Source: Pseudomonas lurida (GTDB taxonomy: Bacteria > Pseudomonadota > Gammaproteobacteria > Pseudomonadales > Pseudomonadaceae). Taken from it: DNA of 64,000 bases. Both the position numbers and the translations under genes were made by a program. Shown here piece by piece: positions 26,874-38,600 of the stretch (position 1 is its first letter; every line of letters begins with the position of its first letter). The notes under the pieces were generated by a model. It was not told the DNA's origin. It made no database searches and was given only the letters and a program-made list of their open reading frames with translations. Location: NCBI RefSeq assembly GCF_013522705.1, contig NZ_JAAMRE010000001.1:1-64000 (forward strand). Direction: 5' to 3'.

Positions 26874-27815
26874 TCAGGCCTCGGAAGGGGTTTGCTTGTA
26901 GTTGTAGCCAATCGGGTGCGGCATATTGCGGGCCTTGGCCAATTCAATCTGCTTTTGCCGGTCGATGGCGCTGCGACGGGTTTTCTCCGGCAGCTTATCC
27001 CAGCAATGCGGGCAACTGATGCCGGCCACATAGTGTTCGGATGCACGGTCTTCCACGCTCACCGGTGTGCGGCAGGCATGACATTGATCGTAGTCGCCTT
27101 CGCTCAAGTCGTGGCGCACGGTCACGCGGTTGTCGAACACAAAGCAGTCGCCCTGCCATTTGGTTTCTGCCTGGGGCACCTCTTCGAGGTATTTGAGGAT
27201 GCCGCCCTTGAGGTGATACACCTCATCGAAGCCTTCGCTGAGCATGAAGCTTGAAGCCTTCTCGCAGCGAATGCCGCCGGTGCAGAACATCGCGACCTTC
27301 TTATGCTTGGCCGGGTCGAAGTGGGCTTTGATGTAGTCGGGAAACTCGCGAAAGCTGGTGGTCTTCGGGTCGATCGCGCCTTCGAAGGTGCCGATGGACA
27401 CTTCATAGTCGTTGCGGGTGTCGATCAACAGCACGTCCGGATCGCTGATCAACGCGTTCCAGTCCTTGGGATCGACATAGGTGCCGACCTGCTTGTTAGG
27501 GTCGACGCCTTCGACGCCCAGGGTCACGATTTCTTTCTTGAGCTTGACCTTGGTGCGGTAGAACGGCTGCTCGTCGCAGTACGACTCTTTGTGGTCGAGG
27601 TCGACCATGCGCGGGTCGGTCTTCAGCCAGGCGATCAGGCCGTCGATGCCTTCGCGACTGCCGGACACGGTGCCGTTGATGCCTTCTTCGGCGATCAGCA
27701 GGGTGCCTTTGATGCCGTTGTCGACCATTGCCTGCAGCAGGGGCTCGCGCAGGGCGACGTAATCTTCGAGGGTGACGAACTTATACAGTGCCGCCACGAC
27801 AATCGGTTGAGTCAT
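26874..27815 (-). CDS. trhO: tRNA uridine(34) hydroxylase TrhO (YceA/UPF0176)
   Basis: 313 aa. N-terminal acylphosphatase-like domain ([20 protein letters not shown]). Central rhodanese domain with active Cys in [15 protein letters not shown]. The C-terminal region has paired Cys (CHACRTPVS and CPHCWDKL) that may bind zinc. The enzyme hydroxylates U34 of certain tRNAs to 5-hydroxyuridine with O2. GGAGAA precedes ATG 27815. First gene of the trhO-DsbA-ABC unit. Its upstream side now borders the Tc toxin island. Confidence 0.93.
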   Translation of the reverse strand: MTQPIVVAALYKFVTLEDYVALREPLLQAMVDNGIKGTLLIAEEGINGTVSGSREGIDGLIAWLKTDPRMVDLDHKESYCDEQPFYRTKVKLKKEIVTLGVEGVDPNKQVGTYVDPKDWNALISDPDVLLIDTRNDYEVSIGTFEGAIDPKTTSFREFPDYIKAHFDPAKHKKVAMFCTGGIRCEKASSFMLSEGFDEVYHLKGGILKYLEEVPQAETKWQGDCFVFDNRVTVRHDLSEGDYDQCHACRTPVSVEDRASEHYVAGISCPHCWDKLPEKTRRSAIDRQKQIELAKARNMPHPIGYNYKQTPSEA

Positions 27816-28050
27816 GGGTGTTTTCTCCAGGTGGCTACCCTCGTAAAGGGTGAACCGGATACATAAAAAAGCGGGCCGGGGCGCGCGGCGCGCATTCTAG
27901 CAAAACCCTGGCGACGCCGCATCGACACTCAGTCGCCGATATTTCCTCGACACCCGCGCGGCATTGGCCGACCTCGGCACCGAAACCTGCGTGATAGCGT
28001 CTGGCGTTGCCCATTGGATCCACCTGTGGGCGCACTGGAAGACCGTCTTC

Positions 28051-30789
28051 ATGCTCACTTCAAGCAGTCCGCTACTGGCCAGACTGGTAGAACGGCCCGT
28101 CCCTCCCGGCGAGGGAAAGGTCGACTTCTGCACGGCCCTGCATCAACTCGGCATCACCAGCGTCTTTGACATTGTGCGTCTGCCCCGCGCCGACTTCATC
28201 GGCCGACTGGGCCGTTGCAACGATGACGATGGCGCCCAGGCCTACGACACCGCGCTGGCCTACGCCACTCAGCTGCAATGGCTGCACGACCTGCAGCCGG
28301 ACCATTCAGTGTCAGCCCCGGCACGCGACAAACGCGCGCTGGCGTCCGGCATTACCGGCCAGCCTGAGACAGACTGGGCCAACGCCTGCGCCCCCGACGC
28401 CCTGGCCGCGCTCGACTCGCCGGTGGCCTACCTGCGCACGCTGTTTCTATTCGCCCTGCAACTTGAGAAAAACGGCACGGGCACCCAGGACAAAATCCCC
28501 CTGGGCCAGCGGCGCCCGGACCTGGAAACCCTGCTGATCGACCACGACAGCACCTTCACCGAACGGCCCTTGCTCACGTTGGTCGATGAGCTGCTGCGCC
28601 GGCAGATCACGCTTCATCATCCCGGCCAGCACCTCAATCGCCTGCTCAGCACCCGGCACTATCCGCTGGCGCTGCCGTATCACCATCACCACGCCCAGGT
28701 TCGCCTGGGGCTGGCGGGCACCGGGTACAGCCTTGGCGAATTGAACTACCGGATCAGCCGGCGCCTGCCCTTCGACGCCGCCGGCATTGCAGGTTACGCC
28801 ACGGTGCGCGCGCGCAACGCCGATGTGCACTGCCTGATGAACGAACTGAACCCCGGTCAACACACGCTCCTGCTGCAGCCACCGATGGGCGGCAGCACGT
28901 TGTTTGAAACCTGTTTCGGCCAGGCGGTGGACCCGGTCACCCGACAGGCAGGCCCGCCGCCGACTCTGCAGGCGCTGCTCGACGCCACCGCAATGGACAC
29001 CGCCCGGCTGCAGGCACTGCTGGCACAGGAACGCTTCGCCCCATATGCCTCGCCCTCGGCCCGGCACGGGTCGCTGCCCACTTACGGCGCGCGCTATATC
29101 AACGGTGGCGGCCAACGGCCGCTGACGTTGACGGGCAACGCCGCGCAGTTGCTCAACGCTTCAGACGAACACTTCGACCGCCTGCAGCGCATGATCCGCC
29201 TGCAACAAGGGTTCGACCTGCCGTTTGCCGAACTCGACACCTTGCTCGTCAGCGCCATGGCGTGTGAACAGCCGGCCAACACCCAACTGCGCATCCGCCA
29301 CGCCACCCTGCGCGCCCTCGGGGTGTATCGCTACCTGGCGCGACGCTACACGCTGACGCCGCTGGAATTCGGTGCGTGGCTGGACCGCCTGCCGCTGCAG
29401 GCCAGCGCCCCGGCCCAGCCGTTGTTCGACCAGGTGTTCAACCGCACCACGGTGGGCGCGCACGCCCTGGCATTGGACGAGCAACCCTTCGACGCAGCCA
29501 CCCGACAACAGCTGTGCGCCGCGCTGCAACTGAACGACACCCCCCAGGCGCTGCAACTGCTGATCGACGCCAGTCCGACTCCAGTGCTGCGCAACCTGGC
29601 GACCTATACCGCGCTGTACCGGCAGGCGCATATCGCGCGCACCTTCGGCCTGTCGGTGTGGCACTGCAAACAATTGGCCGACCTGCTGGGCCCCTCAACC
29701 TGGACCACCCTCACGCGCCCCACCCTGCACGTCGAAGGCCACGGCGCGGCGGATTTCCTCGATGTGCTGATGCAACTGGACTGGGCCGTCACCTGGCTCA
29801 ACGACAGTCACACCAGCGTGCCCCAACTGCGCCAACGCCTGCTGCTGGAGGCGGACACCGATAACCCGGCCCTGGCACGTTGGGTCGAGTTGCTGCAGCG
29901 CCCGCCTTACGAGCTGCCGTCCACCCGCCAACTGGCGGCGCTGTCGCTGCCGCAACCTGGCGCCGCGGACAACCTGGCCGCCATCGAATGGGCCGGGGTG
30001 CTGGCCCAGGCGCTCGGCCCGGCGCCGGACCTTTCCCTACCCTGGCAGCCGACGCTTGCGCTGGCCCACGCGATCGACGCCCTGACCCTGAGCCGCACGC
30101 CGACCGAGGACGCCGCATTGAAACGCCAAGCCCGGGAAATCCTGGTGCCGTGGCTGCAACGCCTCGCCCACCAAAGCCTGCGCCTGTGCATTCAACGGCT
30201 GTTGGACAACCCGGTGCCGGCCCCATATAGCCGCGAGCTGACGCTGTACTACAACCAACACCTCAACACGCTGAAACAGCCGGTTGTGCTCAAGCACCTG
30301 ATCCTGCTGGCCCCGGATATCACCACGCTGCTGGCGCTGCCGGTGAACGGCGCGAGCCTGCGGCAGTGGTTGCTTAACCCGCATTGGCTGGACAGCCACC
30401 TGACGCCCTCGACGCCGCTGGAACTGAACCTGGGCACGCTCTATCTGCTGCAGCGCTTCAAAGACTGCTGCGATACCTGCGGCCTGACCCAGGAGCGCCT
30501 GCTGGCGTTCTTCCAGGCCGCCAACCACCACGACGCTCAAGTCGCTGACGAGCGGCTCAGTCACTGGCTGGGCTGGAGCGAAACGGAGCTGCGGGTGCTC
30601 ACCGACACCCTGCCCGCCGGCCGCGTGACGGCCATGGACCAATTGGACTGGGTGATGCGCTGCCGACAGGCGTGCGCGGTTACCCGCCTGTCCAGCCAGA
30701 CCCTGCTGGACGCGAGCGAGCTGACCAGTACCAGCGATTTCAACCAATGGAAAGCGGTGGGCGAAGCGGTTATCGCCGCGCGTCACTGA
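28051..30789 (+). CDS. Tc toxin subunit A, N-terminal part (TcaA/TccA-like, VRP1 domain)
   Basis: 912 aa from ATG 28051 (GGAAG upstream); the longer frame to 27964 has no ribosome site. It matches the N-terminal part of Tc toxin A subunits. The start FCTALHQLGITSVFDIVRLPRADFIGRL and SPVAYLRTLFLFALQLEKNGT, and RRPDLETLLIDHDSTFTERPLL, are characteristic Tc VRP1 segments. The rest is the alpha-helical shell (LIDASPTPVLRNLATYTALYRQAHIARTFGLSV). In the assembled pentamer it forms the outer helical shell of the injection machine. Size is close to Photorhabdus TccA. It is 33 bp from the second half, which completes TcA. No signal peptide is present, as usual for Tc proteins. Confidence 0.9.
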   Translation: MLTSSSPLLARLVERPVPPGEGKVDFCTALHQLGITSVFDIVRLPRADFIGRLGRCNDDDGAQAYDTALAYATQLQWLHDLQPDHSVSAPARDKRALASGITGQPETDWANACAPDALAALDSPVAYLRTLFLFALQLEKNGTGTQDKIPLGQRRPDLETLLIDHDSTFTERPLLTLVDELLRRQITLHHPGQHLNRLLSTRHYPLALPYHHHHAQVRLGLAGTGYSLGELNYRISRRLPFDAAGIAGYATVRARNADVHCLMNELNPGQHTLLLQPPMGGSTLFETCFGQAVDPVTRQAGPPPTLQALLDATAMDTARLQALLAQERFAPYASPSARHGSLPTYGARYINGGGQRPLTLTGNAAQLLNASDEHFDRLQRMIRLQQGFDLPFAELDTLLVSAMACEQPANTQLRIRHATLRALGVYRYLARRYTLTPLEFGAWLDRLPLQASAPAQPLFDQVFNRTTVGAHALALDEQPFDAATRQQLCAALQLNDTPQALQLLIDASPTPVLRNLATYTALYRQAHIARTFGLSVWHCKQLADLLGPSTWTTLTRPTLHVEGHGAADFLDVLMQLDWAVTWLNDSHTSVPQLRQRLLLEADTDNPALARWVELLQRPPYELPSTRQLAALSLPQPGAADNLAAIEWAGVLAQALGPAPDLSLPWQPTLALAHAIDALTLSRTPTEDAALKRQAREILVPWLQRLAHQSLRLCIQRLLDNPVPAPYSRELTLYYNQHLNTLKQPVVLKHLILLAPDITTLLALPVNGASLRQWLLNPHWLDSHLTPSTPLELNLGTLYLLQRFKDCCDTCGLTQERLLAFFQAANHHDAQVADERLSHWLGWSETELRVLTDTLPAGRVTAMDQLDWVMRCRQACAVTRLSSQTLLDASELTSTSDFNQWKAVGEAVIAARH

Positions 30790-30822
30790 CGGCCGCACCC
30801 ACCCAGGACTCAAGGAATGACG

Positions 30823-33800
30823 ATGTCAGAGACCCTCGACAGCACCCTCAACCAAGCCCACCGCGATGCCATGCTGGGCTTCTACCTGGCGCACTGCGTC
30901 AGCGCGCCATTGAAAGCCGCGCTGCGCACCCCCAACGACCTGTACGACTACTGGCTGCTGGACGTACAAGTCAGCCAGGCCGTGCCCAGCAGCCCGGTGG
31001 CCAGTGCGATAACCAGCCTGCAGCATTACATCAACCGTATCCACGGCGGCCTGGAACCCGGCTACGAAACCCAGGGCCCGTCAGCGGATGAAAGCCAGGC
31101 CTGGCACGACAGCCTGCGCACTTACCCGTTGTGGCGCGCCACCCAGCAGTTGCGCTATCAACCGCACAACTTCCTCGACCCGGCGCTGCGCGAAGACAAG
31201 AGCGCCAGCTTCGAACAACTGGAAGCCGACCTCAACCAGCACCGCCTGCAGCCGGCCACGGTGCACAACGCCGTGCAAGGCTACCTGTCGCGGTTCGAAG
31301 CCATCGCCACCCTGCACACGCTCAATGGCTACATCGACGGCGATGTGCGGCAGCTGGATACCAGCACCTATTACTTCGTCGGCAAATCCGCCAGCGACAA
31401 CCTTTACTACTGGCGTTCGCTCGACCTGTCCAAGCGCTCCAGCGCCCGCCCCGACACACCGGCGCCGCTGGCCTGGACTGACTGGAAGCCAATCAACCTG
31501 GCCTTTTGCGCCGACACCCCCGCCCACAGCATCCGCCCGGTGCGGTTCAACAACCGGCTGTTTATCGCGTGGGCCGAGAGCATCAAGCCGGCGCCCTACC
31601 ACGCCGCGCAGGTAACGGGAAACGGCAATGGCGAGGATGACGATGAAGAGCAACAACAGCGCCAGACCGAATGGCTCAACAGCCGGTTCGTGAAGTTTCG
31701 CCTGTGCTTTTCCTATCAGAAGCTCGATGGCAGCTGGAGCGTGCCGCACACGGCATTGGAGGAGCATTGCGTCACCCGCGGCGTCAACGCGCTGACCCGC
31801 GCGCAGCTCGCCGGCATCACGCAGACCATCGCGGTGGTCGACGGCCGCACGCCCCATAGCCTGTTCCTCGGCATACGCGCCAACACCCTCAACCATGGCA
31901 GCGAACAGCCGGGAGAGTTCTTCCAGGCGGTGAGTGTCGATCAAACGCTGGGAGTGAAAGTCGTGGCATCCGCCGGCAGCCCCGGACGCTACAAGATCGT
32001 GCCGGGCTCGGCCGTTGCGCTGGAGACCATTCGCCTGTTGGAAGCCTACGAGTCAACGCAGAACACGCCCTTGCAAACCGCGCTGCTTGGCGGCCCCGAC
32101 GAGGACGACGTGTTTTCCAGCGTCTTGCTGACGCCCTTTGCCCATCGCTATTTCGGCCTGTTCTTCGACATCAACCACGGCAACCTGCAATTCAAAGCCA
32201 GCGTGGCGCAGGACCCCGCGCTGCCGGTGCTGGCCCTGATCCCGGACACCTCGCCGCCGGTGAAAGACTGGAATTTCGAATACCGCAGCCAGGACATCCT
32301 GACCGCCGACAGCCCCCATACGACAGTTGACCCGATCACCCACGAACTGGTTTTCAGCTCGAAAACCGCCAGGAGTTTCCTGCAGACCTATCGCATCAAC
32401 CTGACAACCCGGCACGGTGAGGCGAGTATCCATTTGGTCACCGAGTCGGCCATGCATAACGCGGCCAGGGAAGACGTCGCCTTGAGCCGTGGCTCGGCCA
32501 TCGTCCTGGACAGCGGGCTCGTCTCGGAACTGGATGTCACGCACTACGCGCTGTTTTTCAAAAACCCCAAGACCGGCAAGACCTTCGCCAATGCCATCTA
32601 CGACCAGGGCAGCATGCTGTTGACCCTGTCGGGCCAGGCCGACACGCTGCGCGCCGAAAAAACCGCCGACAGGAATGTCACGAGGTATTCACTGGAAGGC
32701 AAGTTCATCAACAAAAATGCCTTTCTTCACCTTTATGCCCATGCCCAGGACAACGTCCTGGCGATCCTGGATCGCTACAGCGGCTACTTATTGCCAGGGG
32801 ACGACTCGTCCAGCAGGAAGCTGCATTTCGTCAATGACCTGAGGCTGGTGTACAGCAGCGCGTCCACCCCGATCCGCCTCTATCGCCACGTGATCATGCA
32901 GTCCAGGCTCAAGGACTTGCCCACGCCGCAGGCCGTCGGCAACAACACCATGCATATCCTCAACTTTATCGACACCGAACACGAAAGCCTGTCGGGCTCG
33001 GCACCGGAGTTGCCCGCCGGGCATGTCGCGACGGCACGCATAAAACTCCCTGACGGGCACCCGACCTCGGCCGTCACGTTGATCCATGGCGTCATCACCC
33101 TGGAGAGCCTAAGCAACGGCGCGCGCGTGCTGGGCTATGCGCTCAAGGCCGTCACCTGCACCCTGAGCCAGACGCAGAGTATCGACGACCCGGCCCATTC
33201 TCCGCGTGTTCAACGCGTGCACGAGGAAACCGGCGAACCCAGCGAGTTCATCGACTTTTCCGCGAGCCTCAAGCCGGCGCTGCCGTCGATCCCACTCACC
33301 AGTCGGCTGGCCAGCCGCGTATTCAGCCAGGCCGGCGCCGGTCTTGAACAACTGTCTGCAGGCAGCCTGGCACGACTTGCCGGGGCGGCGCCGCAACCGA
33401 GCGACTTCCAAGGCGCGCATGGCCACTGCGTGCGCGAACTGTTTATCTATTTGCCCTGGACCCTGGCCCAGCGTCTGCACCAGCAACAGCAATTCGCCGA
33501 GGCCGAGCGCTGGCTGCACGCGCTGTTCGACCCACGCCGGCCGGACACCGGGACACTGCGCATCCTGGCGACGGCCCCCATGGAACTGAGCTACGCCTGC
33601 CAGCATCCGCAGAGTCCCCATTACCTGGCCCTCAGTTTCCCCAGCTATCTGCGCATGGCGCTGCACTTGCTCAACGTCGACATCCTGATCAACCGTGGCG
33701 ACGCGGCCTATCGCCAGTTGAGCCCCGACAGCCTGGCTGAAGCCAAGCTCTGGTATATCCAGGCGCAGAACCTGCTCGGCCCGCGCCCGACGCTGACCCG

Positions 33801-35646
33801 CACCGACAGCTGGACTCCACGCACCCTGGCTAGCCTGGCCAACACGCCGGCCACGGCGATACGCGAACGGGAGCACTCGCCCGAGCAGCACCGCACACTC
33901 TTGCGTCAGTGCGGGACGTTCGGCCAGCGCACATGGCTCACCGACAGCGCTTACCTGCTCCGGCCGCTGAACCCGCAACAGGTGGCGCGCTGGGACACGT
34001 TGGACAGCCGCCTGCATGGGCTGCGTAATCACCTGGACATCACTGCAAAGCCGTTACGCCAGCCGCTGTTCGCCGCGCCGATAGCGCCCGCCGACCTGCT
34101 CGCGCGACGGGCCGAGGGTGCCGCCGTGGGCATCGAGGGGTACATGCCGATGCGCCCGGAAGTCGGGCATTACCGCTTCCAGGTGATGGCCGCGCACGCC
34201 CTGAGTGCGGTCGACAGCCTGGCGCAGTTCGGCAGCACATTGCTCACCCTGATCGAACGCAAAGAGCAGGCGCACCTGCTGGAGGTGCAGCAGCAGAATG
34301 CCTGGGAGCTGGCCCGACTGGTGGTGACCCAACAGGCCCAGGCGCTGATGATCGACGAGAAAAACACCCACGCCCTGCAACGCAGCCGCGCGGTGGTCAA
34401 GGCGCGCCTGGACTTCCTTGCCCATCGCCTCGACGAAGGCAGCAGCGCCGGTGAAACCGCCGCCGGCCGACGCTATCTTGAGAGCGCCGCGTGGGAGCGC
34501 AAAGTGGCGATTGCCGGCGTCGGCGCCGGTGCGGCCATGCTCGCGCCGAACATCTTCGGCACCTCGTTCGGCGGCATGCGCTTTGAGGGTCTGTTCCACA
34601 GCTATCAGGCCTTTGCCCAAGGCGAGGCCAACCGCGCCCGCGCCACCGCGAACGACCTGGACCGCACCGAGCAGTTCAACCGCCGTGCCGAGGACTGGGC
34701 CCACGCCGCCCAACAGGCGCGCCTGGAACTGGCGCAGATCGACGCCCTGCTGCAGGCCCAGGCCGAGCAGGAAAAAGCCACCCGCCTGCAACTGCGCAGC
34801 GCCCGCACCGCCCTGGCCCACGCGCAGTCGGCCTATCAGCTGTTGAGTACGCGCGTCTCCAGGGCGCAGCTGTATCAGTGGCTGAATTCGCAATTGGCGA
34901 CGTTCTATTACGCCCTGCATGACAGCGCGCACTCGTTGTGCCTGGCGGCCGAAGCCTGCTGGCAGTACGAAACCGCCGAAGACCGCCGGTTCTTCCAGGG
35001 CGACAGTTGGCGGCAGGCCTCACAAGGCCTGCTGAGCGCTGAAGCCATGAAGCTCAACCTGATCAGCATGAACGCGGCCTACCTGCAACACACGCCCCGG
35101 GAGCTGGAGATCACCAAAACCGTGTCGCTGCGCGATCGCCTGATCGCGTGCGCGGTCATCATCCCGCAGGCCGGCGCGCCTCTCAGCGGCCAGACTTGGG
35201 ACGATCACAAGGCCGCGCTGATGCAGCACGGCAGCCTGTGTTTCGAGCTGCCCCAGGCTGTGTTCGACGAGGACTACCCCGGCCACGTGCTGCGTCGCAT
35301 CAAGCACGTCAGCGTGTCGCTGCCCGGCACACTGGGGCCGTTCGAGGACCTCAAGGCCACGCTGACCCAGACCCGCAACGAGCTGAACGTTGCCGGCGGC
35401 GGCACGCGCACCGAATGGCGCGCGCGCCAGCAAATCGCACTGTCGCGCGGGCTGGACGACAACGGCCTGTTCACGCTCACCTTCGACAACGACCCGCGCT
35501 ATCTGCCCTTCGAGTACACCGGCGCGGTGTCGTCCTGGCGCCTGGACTTTCCCCATCCGCAGCGCCAGAAAGACTTGCTGGCGTCGATCACCGACATCAT
35601 CTTTCACCTGCGCTACACCGCTCGGCCGGCAGGGAGTGACGCATGA
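30823..35646 (+). CDS. Tc toxin subunit A, C-terminal part (TcaB/TccB-like pore-forming half)
   Basis: 1607 aa from ATG 30823 (AAGGA 6 nt upstream; ATG 30817 is too close to it). The N-terminal region HRDAMLGFYLAHCVSAPLKAALRTPNDLYDYWLLDVQVSQAV is the ABC-toxin N-terminal region. A neuraminidase-like/receptor-binding region follows (about 200-850, beta-rich, with LFIAWAE). The C-terminal third is the alpha-helical pore and linker and the TcB-binding domain (MRPEVGHYRFQVMAAHALSAVDSLAQFG, heptad-like ERKEQAHLLEVQQQNAWELARLVVTQQAQ, Ala/Gly-rich GVGAGAAMLAPNIFGTSFGG tip). On acidification the pentamer would insert this channel in the target membrane. Length matches TccB. Its stop overlaps the TcB start by 4 bp. 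Confidence 0.9.
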   Translation: MSETLDSTLNQAHRDAMLGFYLAHCVSAPLKAALRTPNDLYDYWLLDVQVSQAVPSSPVASAITSLQHYINRIHGGLEPGYETQGPSADESQAWHDSLRTYPLWRATQQLRYQPHNFLDPALREDKSASFEQLEADLNQHRLQPATVHNAVQGYLSRFEAIATLHTLNGYIDGDVRQLDTSTYYFVGKSASDNLYYWRSLDLSKRSSARPDTPAPLAWTDWKPINLAFCADTPAHSIRPVRFNNRLFIAWAESIKPAPYHAAQVTGNGNGEDDDEEQQQRQTEWLNSRFVKFRLCFSYQKLDGSWSVPHTALEEHCVTRGVNALTRAQLAGITQTIAVVDGRTPHSLFLGIRANTLNHGSEQPGEFFQAVSVDQTLGVKVVASAGSPGRYKIVPGSAVALETIRLLEAYESTQNTPLQTALLGGPDEDDVFSSVLLTPFAHRYFGLFFDINHGNLQFKASVAQDPALPVLALIPDTSPPVKDWNFEYRSQDILTADSPHTTVDPITHELVFSSKTARSFLQTYRINLTTRHGEASIHLVTESAMHNAAREDVALSRGSAIVLDSGLVSELDVTHYALFFKNPKTGKTFANAIYDQGSMLLTLSGQADTLRAEKTADRNVTRYSLEGKFINKNAFLHLYAHAQDNVLAILDRYSGYLLPGDDSSSRKLHFVNDLRLVYSSASTPIRLYRHVIMQSRLKDLPTPQAVGNNTMHILNFIDTEHESLSGSAPELPAGHVATARIKLPDGHPTSAVTLIHGVITLESLSNGARVLGYALKAVTCTLSQTQSIDDPAHSPRVQRVHEETGEPSEFIDFSASLKPALPSIPLTSRLASRVFSQAGAGLEQLSAGSLARLAGAAPQPSDFQGAHGHCVRELFIYLPWTLAQRLHQQQQFAEAERWLHALFDPRRPDTGTLRILATAPMELSYACQHPQSPHYLALSFPSYLRMALHLLNVDILINRGDAAYRQLSPDSLAEAKLWYIQAQNLLGPRPTLTRTDSWTPRTLASLANTPATAIREREHSPEQHRTLLRQCGTFGQRTWLTDSAYLLRPLNPQQVARWDTLDSRLHGLRNHLDITAKPLRQPLFAAPIAPADLLARRAEGAAVGIEGYMPMRPEVGHYRFQVMAAHALSAVDSLAQFGSTLLTLIERKEQAHLLEVQQQNAWELARLVVTQQAQALMIDEKNTHALQRSRAVVKARLDFLAHRLDEGSSAGETAAGRRYLESAAWERKVAIAGVGAGAAMLAPNIFGTSFGGMRFEGLFHSYQAFAQGEANRARATANDLDRTEQFNRRAEDWAHAAQQARLELAQIDALLQAQAEQEKATRLQLRSARTALAHAQSAYQLLSTRVSRAQLYQWLNSQLATFYYALHDSAHSLCLAAEACWQYETAEDRRFFQGDSWRQASQGLLSAEAMKLNLISMNAAYLQHTPRELEITKTVSLRDRLIACAVIIPQAGAPLSGQTWDDHKAALMQHGSLCFELPQAVFDEDYPGHVLRRIKHVSVSLPGTLGPFEDLKATLTQTRNELNVAGGGTRTEWRARQQIALSRGLDDNGLFTLTFDNDPRYLPFEYTGAVSSWRLDFPHPQRQKDLLASITDIIFHLRYTARPAGSDA

Positions 35647-38600
35647 ATCCGTCTACCGATCTATCGCCCCTGCCGGCGCCGCCGACCACCGCCACCGCCC
35701 CGCAAGGCGCCGCCAAAGGCTGGGCCCCGGTCGGCGCCGACGGTGCCGCATGTTTCGAGATCGCGTTACCGATCAGCGCCGGCCGTGGCTACGCACCGTC
35801 CCTGGCCCTCACCTACCGCAGCGATGCCGGCAACAGCGCGTTCGGCTTCGGCTGGACGGTTGCCGTGGCGGCCGTCACACGCTGCAGCCGTCGCGGCGTG
35901 CCGACCTACACCGAAGCGGACACGCTGCTGGGGCCGGACGCCCAGGCGTGGATGCCCGAATGCAATGCCGATGGCACGCCGCTGCGCACCCAGCGCGACA
36001 CCTTCAACCAGGTGCCACTGGGCACGACCTACACCGTGACCCGCCACTTCCCACGCGTGGAGAGCGACTTCTCGCGCATCGAGCATTGGTGCTCGGCCCT
36101 CGACGGCGCCGGCTTCTGGTGGGTACAGGCCAGCGACGGCAGCCAGCACCTGTACGGCAAGACCCCGATCGCGCGGATCGCCGACCCCGAGCAACCGCAC
36201 CATGTCGCGCAATGGCTGCTGGAAGAAAGCCTGAATGCCCACGGCGAACATATCGGCTACCGGTACCAGGCCGAGACCGATAGCCGCACCTTCCCCCATG
36301 ACAGCCGCGCCCAGCGCTACCTGCACAGCGTTTACTACGGCAACGCCACCGCCCGGGAACAAGAAGCGCCGTACCTGCTCAAGAGCGACGACTTCACCCG
36401 CCACGCCTGGCACTTTCACCTGCTGTTCGACTATGGGCAGCGCACCGACGCCTTCGATCAGCGCCCCAGCTACGCGCCGCTGCACGCGTGGACGCCGCGC
36501 GCCGATCCCTTCTCCCGTTATGCCTATGGGTTCGAACAGCGCACCTTGCGCCTGTGCCGGCAAGTCCTGATGTTTCATGCCTTCCCCGACGAGCCAGGCA
36601 TGGGCCCCGAACCGGTCCTGGTGCGGCGTCTGCTGCTGGAGCATCACCTCAGTCGCAACGGGGTAAACCAACTGATGGCCGTACACGAACAGGCGGTGGA
36701 TGCCCACGGCAACCTCACCTGCCTGCCGCCGCAGGAATGCCTGTATCAGGGCAGCACACTGAAACTGGACAGCGCGCGCTATCGGCAGCTTGAGGATTTC
36801 CCCGGTTTGAACGACGGTCACCGTTATCAACTGGTGGACCTTTATGGCGAAGGCGTACCGGGGATGCTGTACCGCACCGCTCACGCCTGGTATTACCGCG
36901 CGCCGCAGCGGGCCGACAACCCCGCCGATGCCGACGCCGTCACCTATGGTCCGGCCCAGGCGCTGCCCATCAACCCGGCCGGCGAGTCGACGTTCCAGGC
37001 CTTGCTGGACGTGGACGGCGACGGCTGCCCGGAGTGGGTAGTGGCACGCCCGGGCATGGCCGGCTTCTTCAGGCTCGGCCCGCACTCGGCGCGGTTTGTG
37101 CCGTTCGACGCCATCCCGGTGGAGCTGTTGCACGCCGATGCGGTATTCGCCGACCTGCTGGGCAGCGGCCTGGCCGACCTGGCCCTGGTGGGCCCGCGCA
37201 GTGTGCGGCTGTATGCCAATCGGCAAGCCAAAGGCTTCGCGGCGGGCGTCGACCTGGCGCATGCCATCGACGGTGATGACTTGCCCAGTCTGCGGCCCTG
37301 CGCCAGCGAGTGGGTGGGGTTCAGCGATGTGCTCGGCAGCGGGCAGCCGCACCTGGTGCGCATCCGCCATGACCGGATCGAGTGCTGGCCGAACCTGGGC
37401 CGCGGGCGCTTCGGCAAGGGCCGGGTACTGGCCACGCTGCCATTTCGGCACACCGCGTTCAAGGCGGCCAATGTGCTGCTCGCCGACCTGGACGGCGGCG
37501 GCGCCAATGACCTGCTGTACCTGACGCCGGACGCGGTGCGCATCTACCTCAACCAGCGCGGCAATGGCTTCGCCGCCACACCGCTGGTGCTGCCGTGGCC
37601 GGCCGGGGTACGGCACGACGACCTGTGCCAGGTCAGCCTGACGGACCTGCGTGGCCAGGGTTTCGTCAGCCTGGTGGTCAGTGTCATGCACCCGCGCCCG
37701 CGCCACTGGTGCTACGACTTTTTCGATACCCGCCCCGGCTTGCTGCGCTACACCTGCAACAACCTCGGCACCGTCTCCCGGCTCACCTACCGCAGCAGCG
37801 CTCAGGAATGGCTGGATGAAAAACATCAGCGCCAGGCTAACGGCCTGCGCGCCCGCTGCCGGCTGCCGTTCGTTATCGATGTGGTCAAACAGCAGGTGCA
37901 GCACGACGAAATCACCGGCAACACGCTGACCCAGCGCCTGAGCTATCGGCAAGCATATTACGCGCCAGAGGAACGCGCCTTTAACGGCTTCGGCCTGGTG
38001 CTGCAACGCGACAGCGACGCTGCGCCCGGCGGCCTGCTGAGCAAACGCTGGTTTCACACCGGCCAATCACTCGACATGCCGCGCGACGATTACAGCCAGC
38101 ACGACCCCCACGCCATCACGCCAGGCCCCACGCTGATCGGGCGGCACACCACGCCCGATGCGATGCAGCCCACCGATCACCACGACAGCCTGATCACCCC
38201 GCCCACCCCACAGCAACAACGCGAAGCCGCCTACGCACTTCGGGGGTTGCCGTTGCGGGTCGAAGTGTTCGCCCTCGACGCCGCCGACGGGGTGCCGTTG
38301 TCCGTGCAGCAGCACCGCTACATGGTGCGCCGGCTGGCCCCGGCGCATGGCGCGCAAGCCTGGGCGCGACTGCTGCCGCTGAGGCTGGAAACCCTGGACT
38401 GTCACTACGAGCGCGTGCCCGACGACCCGGTGTGTCAACACCAGCTCAACCTGCGCTGGGATGCCTACGGCAGCCTGGTGCACAGCGTCACGTTGCATCA
38501 CGCGCGGCGCAAGACCGCCACCGATGCCCCACCCGTGCAGCTCAGCGATGCTCACGCACACCAGTGGTGGCGCGAGACCCACGACGCGGCGCAACAGCAC

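Noticed and set aside
35766..38066. 766-codon minus-strand frame inside the TcB gene
   Set aside because: Antisense shadow of TcB; composition Ala/Val/Gln/Arg-rich with no domain, and no start signal.
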